Source of the DNA: Shimia abyssi
Lineage (GTDB): Bacteria > Pseudomonadota > Alphaproteobacteria > Rhodobacterales > Rhodobacteraceae
NCBI RefSeq assembly: GCF_003014475.1
Contig: NZ_PYGJ01000023.1
Span: forward strand, 1-55,484
Direction of reading: 5' to 3'
Length of the DNA: 55,484 nucleotides
A program made the translations under genes and the position numbers. This document shows, one piece after another, positions 16,335 through 26,400 of this stretch. The notes under the pieces were generated by a model that had not been told where the DNA came from, did not search any database, and saw only the letters and a program-made list of their open reading frames with translations. Numbering within the stretch: position 1 is the first letter of the stretch; every line of letters starts with the position of its first letter.

Positions 16335-17462
16335 ATGACCGAATTTACATTTGTGCACACATCCGACCTGCATTTGGGCAAAGGGTTCGGGCAGATGCCA
16401 GACGAGCTGCGGGGGCGGTTGATCGAGGCACGGCACGAAGTTCTGGCGCGTCTGATCCAAGTCGCGCGCGCGCATAACGCCGGACATGTCCTTGTGGCTG
16501 GTGACATGTTTGACAGCACCGGCCCCTCAGAAGGGGTGCGCCGACAAGCGGCGACCGCCATGAGTGCGTCAGAGGATTTGCAGTGGTGGATCATTCCGGG
16601 CAACCATGACTCGCTTCAGGGAGAAGAGTTGTGGGCCGCGTTTGACAGTGAGAGCGGTGACAATGTACATGTCTTGCGCGAGGCTGCGACGCTCGAGATA
16701 GAACCAGATGTCTATCTGTTGCCTGCGCCCTTGCCACGTCAGTTTCCCGGTGTCGATCTAACAGGCTGGATGGCCGATGCGGACACACCCGAGGGCGCTT
16801 TGCGGATTGGCCTCGCCCATGGCGGTGTCGTGTCGTTTGGCGAAGATTTTGACAGTTCGGCCCTGATCCCGCCGGATCGGGCAAAGACCGCGCAGTTGGA
16901 TTATCTGGCGATGGGGGATTGGCATGGGTATCTGCCTGTCGGAGATCGCACCTACTATTGCGGCAGCCCCGAAAGGGATCGGTTCAAGCATAACGGGCGC
17001 GGTGCCTGTCTGGTTGTTACCTTGGCCGGGAATGGTGCCACGCCAAAGGTCGAAAGCGTCGAAACAGGCCGGTTTGACTGGCGCTTTGCCGATTTGCCGT
17101 TGAACCCCGGCATGGATGCTGGGGCCGAGTTGGAACGGCTTTTGCCTGCGGATCGGGCTGTACGACGGGACGTTTTGGTGCAGCTTCACGCGACCGGGTT
17201 TCTGCGGATGGCCGAACGTGGTGCCTTTGACGAGGCACTCCAGCAGGCGGAACCGGATTTTGCCCGCCTGATCCTGCAGGACGAAGAGCTGGCCACCGAA
17301 TACGAAGTTGGCGATCTGGATCTGATTGCTGTGAGTGGCGCGTTGCGGGCGGCGGCCGAGGATCTTCACAACGAGACACAGAACACCGACCTGTCAGCCG
17401 AAGATGCGCGTGTGGCACAGGCCGCGCTGAACCGTCTTTGGTCACTGGTCAAGGAGGGTTGA
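16335..17462 (+). CDS. Mre11/SbcD-like metallophosphoesterase (YhaO-like)
   Basis: 375 residues. Calcineurin-like phosphoesterase motifs are all present: HTSDLHLG (8-15), AGDMFDS (about 56-62), GNHDS (about 89), HGGVVS (about 161) and GDWHGYLP (about 195); these bind two Mn ions in Mre11/SbcD. A DNA-binding/capping region follows. It is the nuclease subunit for the SMC-like ATPase encoded 3 bp downstream, as in SbcCD, Mre11-Rad50 and YhaO-YhaN pairs. The expected substrate is DNA ends or hairpins. GAAGGGA provides the ribosome site. Confidence 0.85.
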   Translation: MTEFTFVHTSDLHLGKGFGQMPDELRGRLIEARHEVLARLIQVARAHNAGHVLVAGDMFDSTGPSEGVRRQAATAMSASEDLQWWIIPGNHDSLQGEELWAAFDSESGDNVHVLREAATLEIEPDVYLLPAPLPRQFPGVDLTGWMADADTPEGALRIGLAHGGVVSFGEDFDSSALIPPDRAKTAQLDYLAMGDWHGYLPVGDRTYYCGSPERDRFKHNGRGACLVVTLAGNGATPKVESVETGRFDWRFADLPLNPGMDAGAELERLLPADRAVRRDVLVQLHATGFLRMAERGAFDEALQQAEPDFARLILQDEELATEYEVGDLDLIAVSGALRAAAEDLHNETQNTDLSAEDARVAQAALNRLWSLVKEG

Positions 17463-17465
17463 GCC

Positions 17466-20069
17466 ATGAAAATCACGGCAATCACCTTGCAAAACGTGCG
17501 GCGCTTTATCGAGCCGGTCCGGATCGGTGGGTTCGGGGCGGGTCTGAATGTGCTGGCCGCACCGAATGAACACGGCAAGTCGACCTTTTTTGATGCCATT
17601 CATGCGGTGTTCTTTGTCTCGCACCGATCCAATGACAAAACAGTCAAGGCGCTGACGCCGCGGGTGGGGGGAGACCCCGAAGTCTCGGTCGAGTTCGAGG
17701 CCGAAGGCGCGGGCTGGCGTCTTGAGAAACGCTGGTCCGGTTCCGCCAGCCGCAAGGATGCGAAACTGTGGCGCGATGGCGTTCTTGTTGCACAAAAATC
17801 CGAGGCCGAAGAACAGCTGTCGGGGTTGCTTAAGCCGCCGTCTGACGGGGGGCCGGCGGGTCTGTTGTGGGTCCGGCAGGGCGTCGTAGAACTGGAGAGC
17901 GGCGGCGAGGAGCAAATGGCGCGGCGGGACATCATGACCTCGGTTGCGGGCGAGGTCGAGGCCATGACCGGTGGACGACGCATGGAAACGGCGCTGGCGA
18001 AATGTGCCGCGTTTCTGGGCCTGCATCTGACCAAGACCGGTAAGTCCGCACAGGGTGGTGCGCTCAAGGCGTGCGAGGGCGAAGTTGATGAGCTGATCCT
18101 GCGACGTGATACGTTGAAGGACGATGTGCGCAGGTTGCAAGGTGATCTGGATCGACGCCGGCAGGTACGGCGAGAATTGGAGGATTTGGAGGCGCCCGAA
18201 GCCTTTGATGTACGTGCAGAAGCACTGGAAAAGGCCGTTGCAGGTTTGCGCGCAGCAGAAGAATACGACCAGAAAGTACAATCGGGCGAGGACAAGCTGG
18301 GCCTGCTCTTGGCTCGGGCGGACAAGGCCGACAGCAAGAAAGTGGCGTTGCAAAGGGCACTGGCCGAAAAGGCATTGGCCGTCAAAGAAGCCACCGAGGC
18401 TGCAGAGAATGCCGCGCAGGGCAGGGCAAAGCATGAAGAGGCGCAAGCGCAACTGGATGCCGCGCAAACTGACCATGACAAGGCGACCAGAGAGGCCGAC
18501 GCGGCGGCCGAGGTTTTGCGTCTGTCGCATCGGGTGGAACGGGCGGCCTCGACCGAGAGCCGCCGCAAGGATCTGACGGGCCGTATCGTGAAGGCAGAAG
18601 GGTTAACCAAGACCATCAAGGCGCTGCAAAACGACCTGTTGCAGGGGGTGTCCGCCCATACGCTACGTCAGTTGGAACGTCTGGCCACAGATCTGGCGGT
18701 TGCAACGCGCAGCCGTGACAGCGCGGCCTCGGCGTTCAGCGTAACTTATTCCGGCGCGGGCAAGGTCCGTCAGGATGGAACCCCAGTCACAGAAGGGGTG
18801 CGCCATGCGGTGACCGGTGCCGTTTCACTGGAACTGGACGGGATCGGCCAGCTAGAGATCTCGCCTCCCGAAGGGGTTGATGATGGCAGCGTGGCTCAGG
18901 CCGGGGCGGCTCTGACCAAGGCGTTGGGTGCCGCTGATGTGGCCACACTGGCGGCTGCGCAGGCGTCCTATGAAACGCGCAAAGTGGCCGAGGCAAAGCT
19001 GCAAGAGGCGCGTGCCGACCTAAAGGCATTTGCCCCCGAAGGGGTTGAGGTGCTGCGCGAGGAATTGGCGGGATTGCCAGAGCCGGTCGAGATTACAGGC
19101 ACCGTGACGGATGTGGCAACTGCCGAAGCCGCTGAGGCCGAGGCGCGGCAGGCACGGGATGCGGCGGCGGTTGCGCTCGAAGGCGCGCGCACGACAGTGC
19201 AAACCTTGCGAGAAACCATGTCGCGGGCCGAAGCACTGGCTGAAACCGCAAAAGAACGCACCACGCGCGCCGATCAGCCTTTGATCGGGTATGGGGACGC
19301 AGAGGCGTCCTTGCAAGCCCTGCAAAGTGACGTCGACGCCGCGACGGTCGAGATCGCGACCGCCAAGACCGAGCTGGAAGCGTTGCGCGGGGTCGCCCCT
19401 GATCTGGCGACGGCACGGGCGGCTGACACGCGAGCTCGGTCGGTGATTGAAGCGGCCGAGAAACAGATCAACCAGCTGCGCGAAGAACGCGCCGCCTTGG
19501 GATCTCGGATTGCGGTGATTTCCTCGGCTGCGCTCGAAGAAGAGCTGGCCCTTGTTGGTGAGCGGCTTGAGGATGCGCAAAGCCGGTTGGCGCGTATCCG
19601 GTTCGACATCGCGGTCTATCAGCGCCTGCAAGCGGCCTTGAGAGCCGCGCAAGATAGCGCCCGAGAGAACTATGTCGCGGCGGTTCATAAAGAACTGGTG
19701 CCGCTCTTGCGGATGATCTGGCCGGATGCCGAGCCCGAGATTGATGCCGATACGGGGCTGATTACCGCCATCACACGGCGCGGCCAGCAAGAGGATTTCG
19801 AGGGGCTGTCCGGCGGCACGCAGGAACAGATTTCCCTGCTCGTCCGTTTGGCCTTTGCCCGCATTCTGGCGCAAGATGGCCGGCCAGCGCCGGTCGTGCT
19901 GGATGACGCGATTGTCTATACCGATGATGACCGGATCGAGCAGATGTTCAATGCGTTGACCCGCCAGTCCGAAGATCTCCAGATCATTGTGTTTTCGTGC
20001 CGCCAGCGGGCGTTTCGCAGGTTGGGTGGCACAACGCTGTCGATTTCCCGAATTGAGAAGGTCGCATGA
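17466..20069 (+). CDS. SMC/RecF-like AAA ATPase, partner of the phosphoesterase (YhaN-like)
   Basis: 867 residues. Walker A APNEHGKST (32-40), ABC signature LSGGTQEQ near 782 and Walker B PVVLDDAI near 808 make an ABC-type head; two long coiled-coil arms (about 180-400 and 490-740) enclose a beta-rich insertion at 415-475 (..GTPVTEGVRHAVTGAVSLELDG..). There is no CxxC zinc hook, so it is closer to YhaN/RecF-like proteins than to canonical Rad50/SbcC. Good AAGGAGG ribosome site; the stop overlaps the next start (ATGA). It should form a complex with the phosphoesterase to process DNA ends. Confidence 0.85.
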   Translation: MKITAITLQNVRRFIEPVRIGGFGAGLNVLAAPNEHGKSTFFDAIHAVFFVSHRSNDKTVKALTPRVGGDPEVSVEFEAEGAGWRLEKRWSGSASRKDAKLWRDGVLVAQKSEAEEQLSGLLKPPSDGGPAGLLWVRQGVVELESGGEEQMARRDIMTSVAGEVEAMTGGRRMETALAKCAAFLGLHLTKTGKSAQGGALKACEGEVDELILRRDTLKDDVRRLQGDLDRRRQVRRELEDLEAPEAFDVRAEALEKAVAGLRAAEEYDQKVQSGEDKLGLLLARADKADSKKVALQRALAEKALAVKEATEAAENAAQGRAKHEEAQAQLDAAQTDHDKATREADAAAEVLRLSHRVERAASTESRRKDLTGRIVKAEGLTKTIKALQNDLLQGVSAHTLRQLERLATDLAVATRSRDSAASAFSVTYSGAGKVRQDGTPVTEGVRHAVTGAVSLELDGIGQLEISPPEGVDDGSVAQAGAALTKALGAADVATLAAAQASYETRKVAEAKLQEARADLKAFAPEGVEVLREELAGLPEPVEITGTVTDVATAEAAEAEARQARDAAAVALEGARTTVQTLRETMSRAEALAETAKERTTRADQPLIGYGDAEASLQALQSDVDAATVEIATAKTELEALRGVAPDLATARAADTRARSVIEAAEKQINQLREERAALGSRIAVISSAALEEELALVGERLEDAQSRLARIRFDIAVYQRLQAALRAAQDSARENYVAAVHKELVPLLRMIWPDAEPEIDADTGLITAITRRGQQEDFEGLSGGTQEQISLLVRLAFARILAQDGRPAPVVLDDAIVYTDDDRIEQMFNALTRQSEDLQIIVFSCRQRAFRRLGGTTLSISRIEKVA

Positions 20070-23000
20070 AACGCGATCAGGGAACAATCCGCCTGTCCGC
20101 TTCGGACCTGATGCGGTTCATGGCTTGTGGTCATGCCTCGGCGCTGGATCTGTTGCGCTTGCAGGGCAGGGGGTCTGATCCGGTTGAGGACAGCGCCGAT
20201 GCGCAACTGGTGCAGCAACAGGGCGACGATCACGAGGCGGCTTTTCTACAGGACCTGCATGAACAGGGCCGCAGTATCATCGAGGTCGAGACAGATGGCG
20301 TGCCGTTCGATCAGGCCGTTTCTGCGACGCTTGCCGCGATGCAGGCTGGCCCAGAAGTGGTGTTTCAGGGCGCTCTCGAGGGTGGCATGTGGGGCGGCTA
20401 CAGTGATTTCCTTGAGCGTGTGGAAGTGCCCTCAAACCTAGGGGATTTCAGCTATGAGGTGACGGACACCAAGCTAAAGCGCAAACCGGCGCCGGGGCAT
20501 GTGTTGCAGCTGGTGCTGTACTCCGATCTCTTGGCCGAGGTACAGGGCGTGATGCCGGAACATGCCCATGTGCAGCTGGGCAATGGCGAGAGGTTTACGT
20601 TTCGCCTGTCGGAATATGCCGCCTATGCCCGTGCAGCGCGAAAACGGCTTGAGGCGTTTGTTGCAGAACCAGAAGATACCAAACCGGTGCCTTGCAAAAC
20701 CTGTGGTCTGTGCCGCTGGCGCGAACATTGCGGGCAGATTTGGCTGGACGAGGACAGCCTGTTTCAGGTGGCCGGTATCTCGCGCACACAAGTGAAGCGG
20801 TTTGAGGATGATGGGGTTCTGACCATGGCCGCGCTTGCCACTCTTGACCGCAAGGTGCCGCGCATTGCCGGCGCGACACAAGACAGGCTGGTGGTGCAGG
20901 CGCGTCTGCAAACCGTGCGCAAGGCCGGTGGTCCGCCTGTGGCTGAACTGCGCCCAAAGGCCGAGGGCAAGGGGTTTGACCTGATGCCGCGTCCCGAGGC
21001 GGGGGACCTGTTTTATGACATCGAGGGCGATCCATTTTACCGAGAGGGAGGAGCCGATGGTCTGGAATACCTGCACGGGGTGTGGGATGGAGCCGGGTTC
21101 ACAGCACTTTGGGCGCATGACCATGCGGCGGAAAAACAGTCTCTGATCCAGCTGTTTTCGCTGTTCTCGACCCGGATTGCGACCTATCCGCAGACGCGCA
21201 TCTATCACTATGCCCCGTACGAGATTACCGCGCTGAAACGGCTGACCACGCAATATGGCGTGGGCGAGGCGCAGTTGGATCGCTGGCTGCGCGAGGGTCG
21301 CTTTGTTGACCTCTATGCCGTGGTGCGGGGCGGTATTCTGGCCTCTGAGACGAGCTATTCCATCAAGGATATGGAGGCGTTCTACGACATTCCGCGCACC
21401 GGCGAAGTAACCACCGCTGGCGGGTCTGTTGTGGCCTATGAGGCGTGGCGTGAGAGCGGTGATGAGTCGATTTTGGACGAGATCGAAGAGTATAACCGCG
21501 TTGATTGTGTCTCGACCGAATTGCTGCGCGATTGGCTGTTGGGGATGCGCCCAGAGGAGGCTGTGTGGAAAGACCTGGGCGAGGCGGCGTCCGAAAAGGT
21601 CGAGGAGGCAAAGGCAGACGTTGACGCGCTGCACGAGATGATAATGGGGTCAGACCTGCCCGAGGACCGCCAGAAACTGTTGTATGATCTCGGTGTGTTT
21701 CATGATCGCGAAGGCAAACCCGCCGCCTGGGCCGTGTTCGATGCGGCCGAAAAACAGTTCGAGGACCTGTGCGATGATCTGGAATGCATCGCCGGGTTGC
21801 GGGCGCAAGCGCCCGTAACGACTGTGAAACAGTCGCTCGCGCGACTTTACAAATACCCCTATCAAGAGACCAAGCTGCGCGCCGGTAGCACCGCCAGTGT
21901 TGCCTTGGGCGACGGGGGCGTCGTTGGCGTGAGCATTCTGGAGCTGGATCGCAAGGCGCGCACCGTGACCCTAAAGGTTGGTAAGAAGAACGCCGATGTG
22001 CTGCGTGACTATGTGGATTTGTTGCCAAACTTTGCGATCAATCCGAAGCCCATCCCCTCGGCTATTCACGCGGTTATCGCCGACCAATGCGGTGCAGGGG
22101 TCAACACGGCGGCTGAGGATCTGCTATTACGCAACACGCCGCGGTTTGCCGACGTTTCCCCTTTGACGGGGGAAGGCGAGCCCGTGCAGCAATTGATCGA
22201 TGCCGTTGGCGCGATGGATGGCACTGTCTTGCCGGTGCAGGGCCCTCCGGGGACGGGCAAAACCTATGTCACCGCACGAGCCATTCTGTCGCTGGTGCGG
22301 CAGGGCAAGCGGGTGGGCGTGACCTCTAACAGCCATGATGCGATCCGCAATGTGCTGATGGGCTGCATTGATGCGCTGGAGGATGACGACATTGACCTGA
22401 CGGTGCAGGATGTGACCATCGCCCACAAGGACAAGACCGGGGCGGGGCCGCTGCCCGAAGGGTATCAGGAAATCATCCAGACCAAACAATCCGGCGACGC
22501 TTTGCACGGCTCGGCGCAGGTGGTGGGTGGCACCGCGTGGCTGTTTGCGCGCGCTGAGCTGGCCGATACGTTTGACTATCTGTTTGTGGACGAGGCGGGG
22601 CAGGTCAGTCTGGCTAATGCGCTGGCGATGACGCAGGCAACGAACAATCTGGTTCTGGTGGGCGATCCGCGCCAGCTGCCCCAAGTGATCCAAGGGTCGC
22701 ATCCGCATCCTGCAAACCTGTCCTGTCTGGACTGGATTATGGGCGATGACGTGGTCGTTCCTGCCGGTCGCGGCCTCTATCTGGACACGACACGGCGCAT
22801 GCACCCTGCAGTGACGGACTATATCTCGGGGCAGTTTTATAGCGACACGCTCAAGGCGTATGAGGACACGTTGCGTCAGGCGGTCACCTCCGAAGGGCTG
22901 CCCAACGCAGGCGCGTTTTTGGTTCCGGTGGCCCACGAAGGTCGCGCGCAGGATTGCCCCGAAGAGGTGACCGCGATCCGTGACATGATTGCGCGACTGT

Positions 23001-23380
23001 GCACAGGCACATGGACCGACAAAGACGGCGCGACACGCCCCATCACAGCCCGCGACATCATCGTGGTCGCGCCCTACAACGCCCAGGTTAACCTGCTGGC
23101 AGACGCGCTGGACGGGATCAAGGTGGGCACGGTGGACCGGTTCCAAGGCCAGGAAGCGCCGATCGCGCTGATCTCGATGACAGCAAGTTCGGCTTTAGAA
23201 ACCTCGCGCGGTTTGGATTTCCTATTGTCCCGCGAACGCCTGAACGTCGCCATCAGCCGCGCCAAGGGCCTGAGCCTGATCTTTGCCTCGCCCGCGCTGG
23301 TCGCGACCCCGTGCGAAACAGTTGAACAAATGCGGTTGGTCAATGCGCTCGCGGCGTTGGAGGAGATGGGCGCGACGTGA
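20066..23380 (+). CDS. TM0106-type RecB-like nuclease / RNase H-like / SF1 helicase fusion
   Basis: 1104 residues in three parts. (1) 1-230: RecB-like PD-(D/E)XK nuclease with YEVTDTKLKRKP near 130 (D-x-K) and LQLVLYSDLL (the Q-x-x-x-Y type motif); Cys in FMACGHAS near 16 plus CKTCGLCRWREHC at 210-222 suggest an AddB/Cas4-like Fe-S cluster. (2) 310-490: YprB-like DEDD exonuclease, LFYDIEGDPF, YHYAPYEITALKRL, YNRVDCVSTELL. (3) 720-1104: UPF1-like helicase, GPPGTGKTY, FVDEAGQ, VGDPRQLPQ, DTTRRMHP, GTVDRFQGQE and NVAISRAKG. It is co-transcribed with the phosphoesterase and ATPase genes. The three together look like a DNA-end processing machine. Confidence 0.85.
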   Translation: MKRDQGTIRLSASDLMRFMACGHASALDLLRLQGRGSDPVEDSADAQLVQQQGDDHEAAFLQDLHEQGRSIIEVETDGVPFDQAVSATLAAMQAGPEVVFQGALEGGMWGGYSDFLERVEVPSNLGDFSYEVTDTKLKRKPAPGHVLQLVLYSDLLAEVQGVMPEHAHVQLGNGERFTFRLSEYAAYARAARKRLEAFVAEPEDTKPVPCKTCGLCRWREHCGQIWLDEDSLFQVAGISRTQVKRFEDDGVLTMAALATLDRKVPRIAGATQDRLVVQARLQTVRKAGGPPVAELRPKAEGKGFDLMPRPEAGDLFYDIEGDPFYREGGADGLEYLHGVWDGAGFTALWAHDHAAEKQSLIQLFSLFSTRIATYPQTRIYHYAPYEITALKRLTTQYGVGEAQLDRWLREGRFVDLYAVVRGGILASETSYSIKDMEAFYDIPRTGEVTTAGGSVVAYEAWRESGDESILDEIEEYNRVDCVSTELLRDWLLGMRPEEAVWKDLGEAASEKVEEAKADVDALHEMIMGSDLPEDRQKLLYDLGVFHDREGKPAAWAVFDAAEKQFEDLCDDLECIAGLRAQAPVTTVKQSLARLYKYPYQETKLRAGSTASVALGDGGVVGVSILELDRKARTVTLKVGKKNADVLRDYVDLLPNFAINPKPIPSAIHAVIADQCGAGVNTAAEDLLLRNTPRFADVSPLTGEGEPVQQLIDAVGAMDGTVLPVQGPPGTGKTYVTARAILSLVRQGKRVGVTSNSHDAIRNVLMGCIDALEDDDIDLTVQDVTIAHKDKTGAGPLPEGYQEIIQTKQSGDALHGSAQVVGGTAWLFARAELADTFDYLFVDEAGQVSLANALAMTQATNNLVLVGDPRQLPQVIQGSHPHPANLSCLDWIMGDDVVVPAGRGLYLDTTRRMHPAVTDYISGQFYSDTLKAYEDTLRQAVTSEGLPNAGAFLVPVAHEGRAQDCPEEVTAIRDMIARLCTGTWTDKDGATRPITARDIIVVAPYNAQVNLLADALDGIKVGTVDRFQGQEAPIALISMTASSALETSRGLDFLLSRERLNVAISRAKGLSLIFASPALVATPCETVEQMRLVNALAALEEMGAT

Positions 23381-23498
23381 CAAATGCTTGCGAGTTTCGG
23401 TCAATGCCAATTTGGTTAGCTATGCTGGTATTGAAGATCTACTGCCTGATCCCTTGATTGATCCAAAGGGAAGAAAAAGAAGTTAAGGACCAACCGTT

Positions 23499-26400
23499 AT
23501 GTCTCGTTTTAACCCGCACGAAAATGCTCCACCGATTCATGCCGCTGCCGAGACTTGGCGAGACCGGTGCTTTCTAAACGACGGGTCGCTTTTCACAGAA
23601 GAAACGGATTTGTGGAGCCTCGAAGTCTTTGACGAGTTGTACAAGGATTACTCGCTGAATTTGGACGAAGGCGAAGGTGACTTTTACGAAAAGCTTGAGA
23701 TGCAGCTGGCTGCGGGGTCAGCCAAGTGTAAAAGGCTCATGGCCGAGGTCATGTGGTTGGTTCTACTGTTTTCTGTCAACACCAGACCGCCGAAAAAGCG
23801 CGAAGTTATCGAACGAATTTGGTCTTGGTCTGAGACACCATTTCCAGACGATCACCCTCTACTTTCTGACGATGTGATCTCTGGCCTGTCTTCTACCGGC
23901 ACTGCATACAATACACACCGTTGGCGAGAACTCGTCTATGTTATTGCGGTAATGCGCGATTTTAAATCGCGGGACAATGTGGGGCGGCGCAATCTCTTGT
24001 CCGACCCTTGGGTGTTTGCCGAGTGGCTGCATGAAATCCCTAAGAATGGAAATCGGCAATTGCGGCATATTTTGACCCATCTGATGTTCCCAGATGTTTT
24101 CGAACGCATAACCTCTGGCCGAGATAAACGGGCAATAATTTCAGCGTATACCGGAGAGACCGAGAAGGAGTTGTTGGCCATTCCGTTGGTTGAACGGGAC
24201 AAGAAACTATTGAAAATTCGAGAGGCTCAAGAAGCTGAGTTTGGCTTAGAATTTGATTTCTATATGGAAGAATTTCAAGGTTTTTGGAGCAAAGGTGGAC
24301 CTGTTTCCGAATGTCGTAGTGGTGTCGATTGGCGTCCGATCGACCTTCAGATTAAGATGATCGAGATGGACAGAAATGGAGTTTCGCAGAATCGTCGCGA
24401 TGTTATCAAGACATTGAAGACGTCATTGCTGTTTCCCAGTACCGAGTTTTCATCGACCAAGAAGATGGGCGCTTTGGAGGCGCCAGATGGCGAGGCGATT
24501 TGCCTGGAATACACCCCCAGCCAACCGAACCTTTGGGTTGGTGAAACCTACGTAGACGGGTTGCGTGCGGCGGGGTATGCGTTGGAGGAGAAGCCGGCGG
24601 TTGAAGGTGACCGGGAGGGGCGCCACTCTGCGTTGTCCTCAAAGGGTTTTCGGGGTCGCACGGCGTGGAAAGTTGCTGAGCTGACTGGTGAGGCCCTCGC
24701 AAAAGTGCTGGCGACAATGGGTGTGATGCCCGCAATGACCTTGTCGGATCAGGCTGTTGATCGTTGGGTGGCCGTTCTGCAGGACGAGTTTGAAGGGTTC
24801 GCGCATTTTGAGCCGCGTCATGACGGGTTTGATGAAACAGAGACGGATTACAAACACGAATTTGCAGACCGGTTGCGGAAAACGCTTGATGCCTGTCGCG
24901 AACCCGAAGATTTTGCCGAGGCCTATAGCACGGCACAAGAGACGTTCAATCTGATTGATTGGCGCGTTTTGGATCACTTGCGCACGCATCCAAACCACGT
25001 GAAGTTTGGAGAGGTCATTGGTGGGTTTGCGACGTCAGAAGCCCCAGATTTCCCTGAGTTTGTTGCAGACATGATTTCGGTCTGGAGGTCTGATCACAAG
25101 GGATCGCCTGATCCGGCCCGGCAAATCGGTGAAGCCATTGCGATGGTTTTGCACCCCAAGAACGCGATCTATTTTCGACGGACTGTGCTGGATGACTTGT
25201 ACAATGAGGCCGTCGGCCAACTTTTTCCACGCTCTGAGGATCCCGTCGAAGAATATGCCGAAGAGCTGCGGTTCGGGCGGGCTGTTTTTCAGGCTTTTAA
25301 AGAGCGCGGCCTAGCCCCGCGTAACCTGATGGACGTGCAATCGGCGCTCTGGGTTGTGCATAATCATGCATCAGAGACCCCAACCGCGCGAGTTTCACGC
25401 GAGACCGTTGAGGCGGCAATGGATGCGTACGACGCCTACAAAACCTCTGGCAAGCATGGCGATCTATTCGATGCTTTTGGGGATCCCCGCGACTATTGGG
25501 TGCGCTCGACGCGTGAGAGGCCAAACCAGGTGTATCCGACAAAACCAATCATCGGCTTTATCCGTAATAAAACGGTTTTCAATGGAGGATGGGGGCAAAA
25601 GAGCGATGCGGCAGCTCAGTTGCACAATGCTGGGTTTATCATTGTTGACAGTGACAATGAGCCTGTCGAGCCACCCGAAAGATACAGCCATCTGATCAAC
25701 GATGCAGACCGCATTCGATTGTGCGCATTGAACTACTATATCGCTCTAGCACGCGAGCGCGGCCACGCCTTTGTCCAGATCCAGGCGGGCACCTTGGGTA
25801 GGGATTTGTTTCTAGTAAATGCGACAGCCAATGTGTGTCAGGCCTTGCGCGGCAAGAAGTTTCAGGACCTCGCCGCGGTTTCGCCACCGACCCAGAAGGG
25901 CCCAAGAGACAGCACAACAACAACATTTACCTTTGATTTGAGTGGTTCCGAAATGCCTATTCAGCCAGTTTCAGATACAGCACAACCAACCGGGCCCCTT
26001 AACACGATCCTCTTTGGTCCGCCGGGCACGGGTAAGACCTTTGAAACCGCAGAGCGTGCGGTGCGGATTTGTGATGGCGAGGTGCCCACGCATCCCGATC
26101 CCGCCGAAGCGCGCAAGCTGGTCATGGCACGCTACAAGGCGTTGGAAGAGGCGCATCGGATTGCCTTTGTGACCTTTCACCAGAGCTATGGGTATGAAGA
26201 GTTTGTCGAGGGGTTGCGGCCCGAGACGCAGCCCGATGAGGACGAAGCCCAAAGCGCGTCAGGGTTCCGTTTGGTTCCTGTCGATGGCGTCCTCAAGCGA
26301 ATTGCACAACGGGCGCGGCAACAGGCCTATGTGCAGTCCGAGGACTGCGATTTCAGCGGCCGAAAGGTGTTCAAGGTGTCCATCGGTGAATCCTGGGATT

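Noticed and set aside
17442..20087. Long minus-strand open frames opposite the SMC-like ATPase
   Set aside because: High-GC codon-position effects produce these. The plus-strand frame has Walker A, signature and Walker B motifs.
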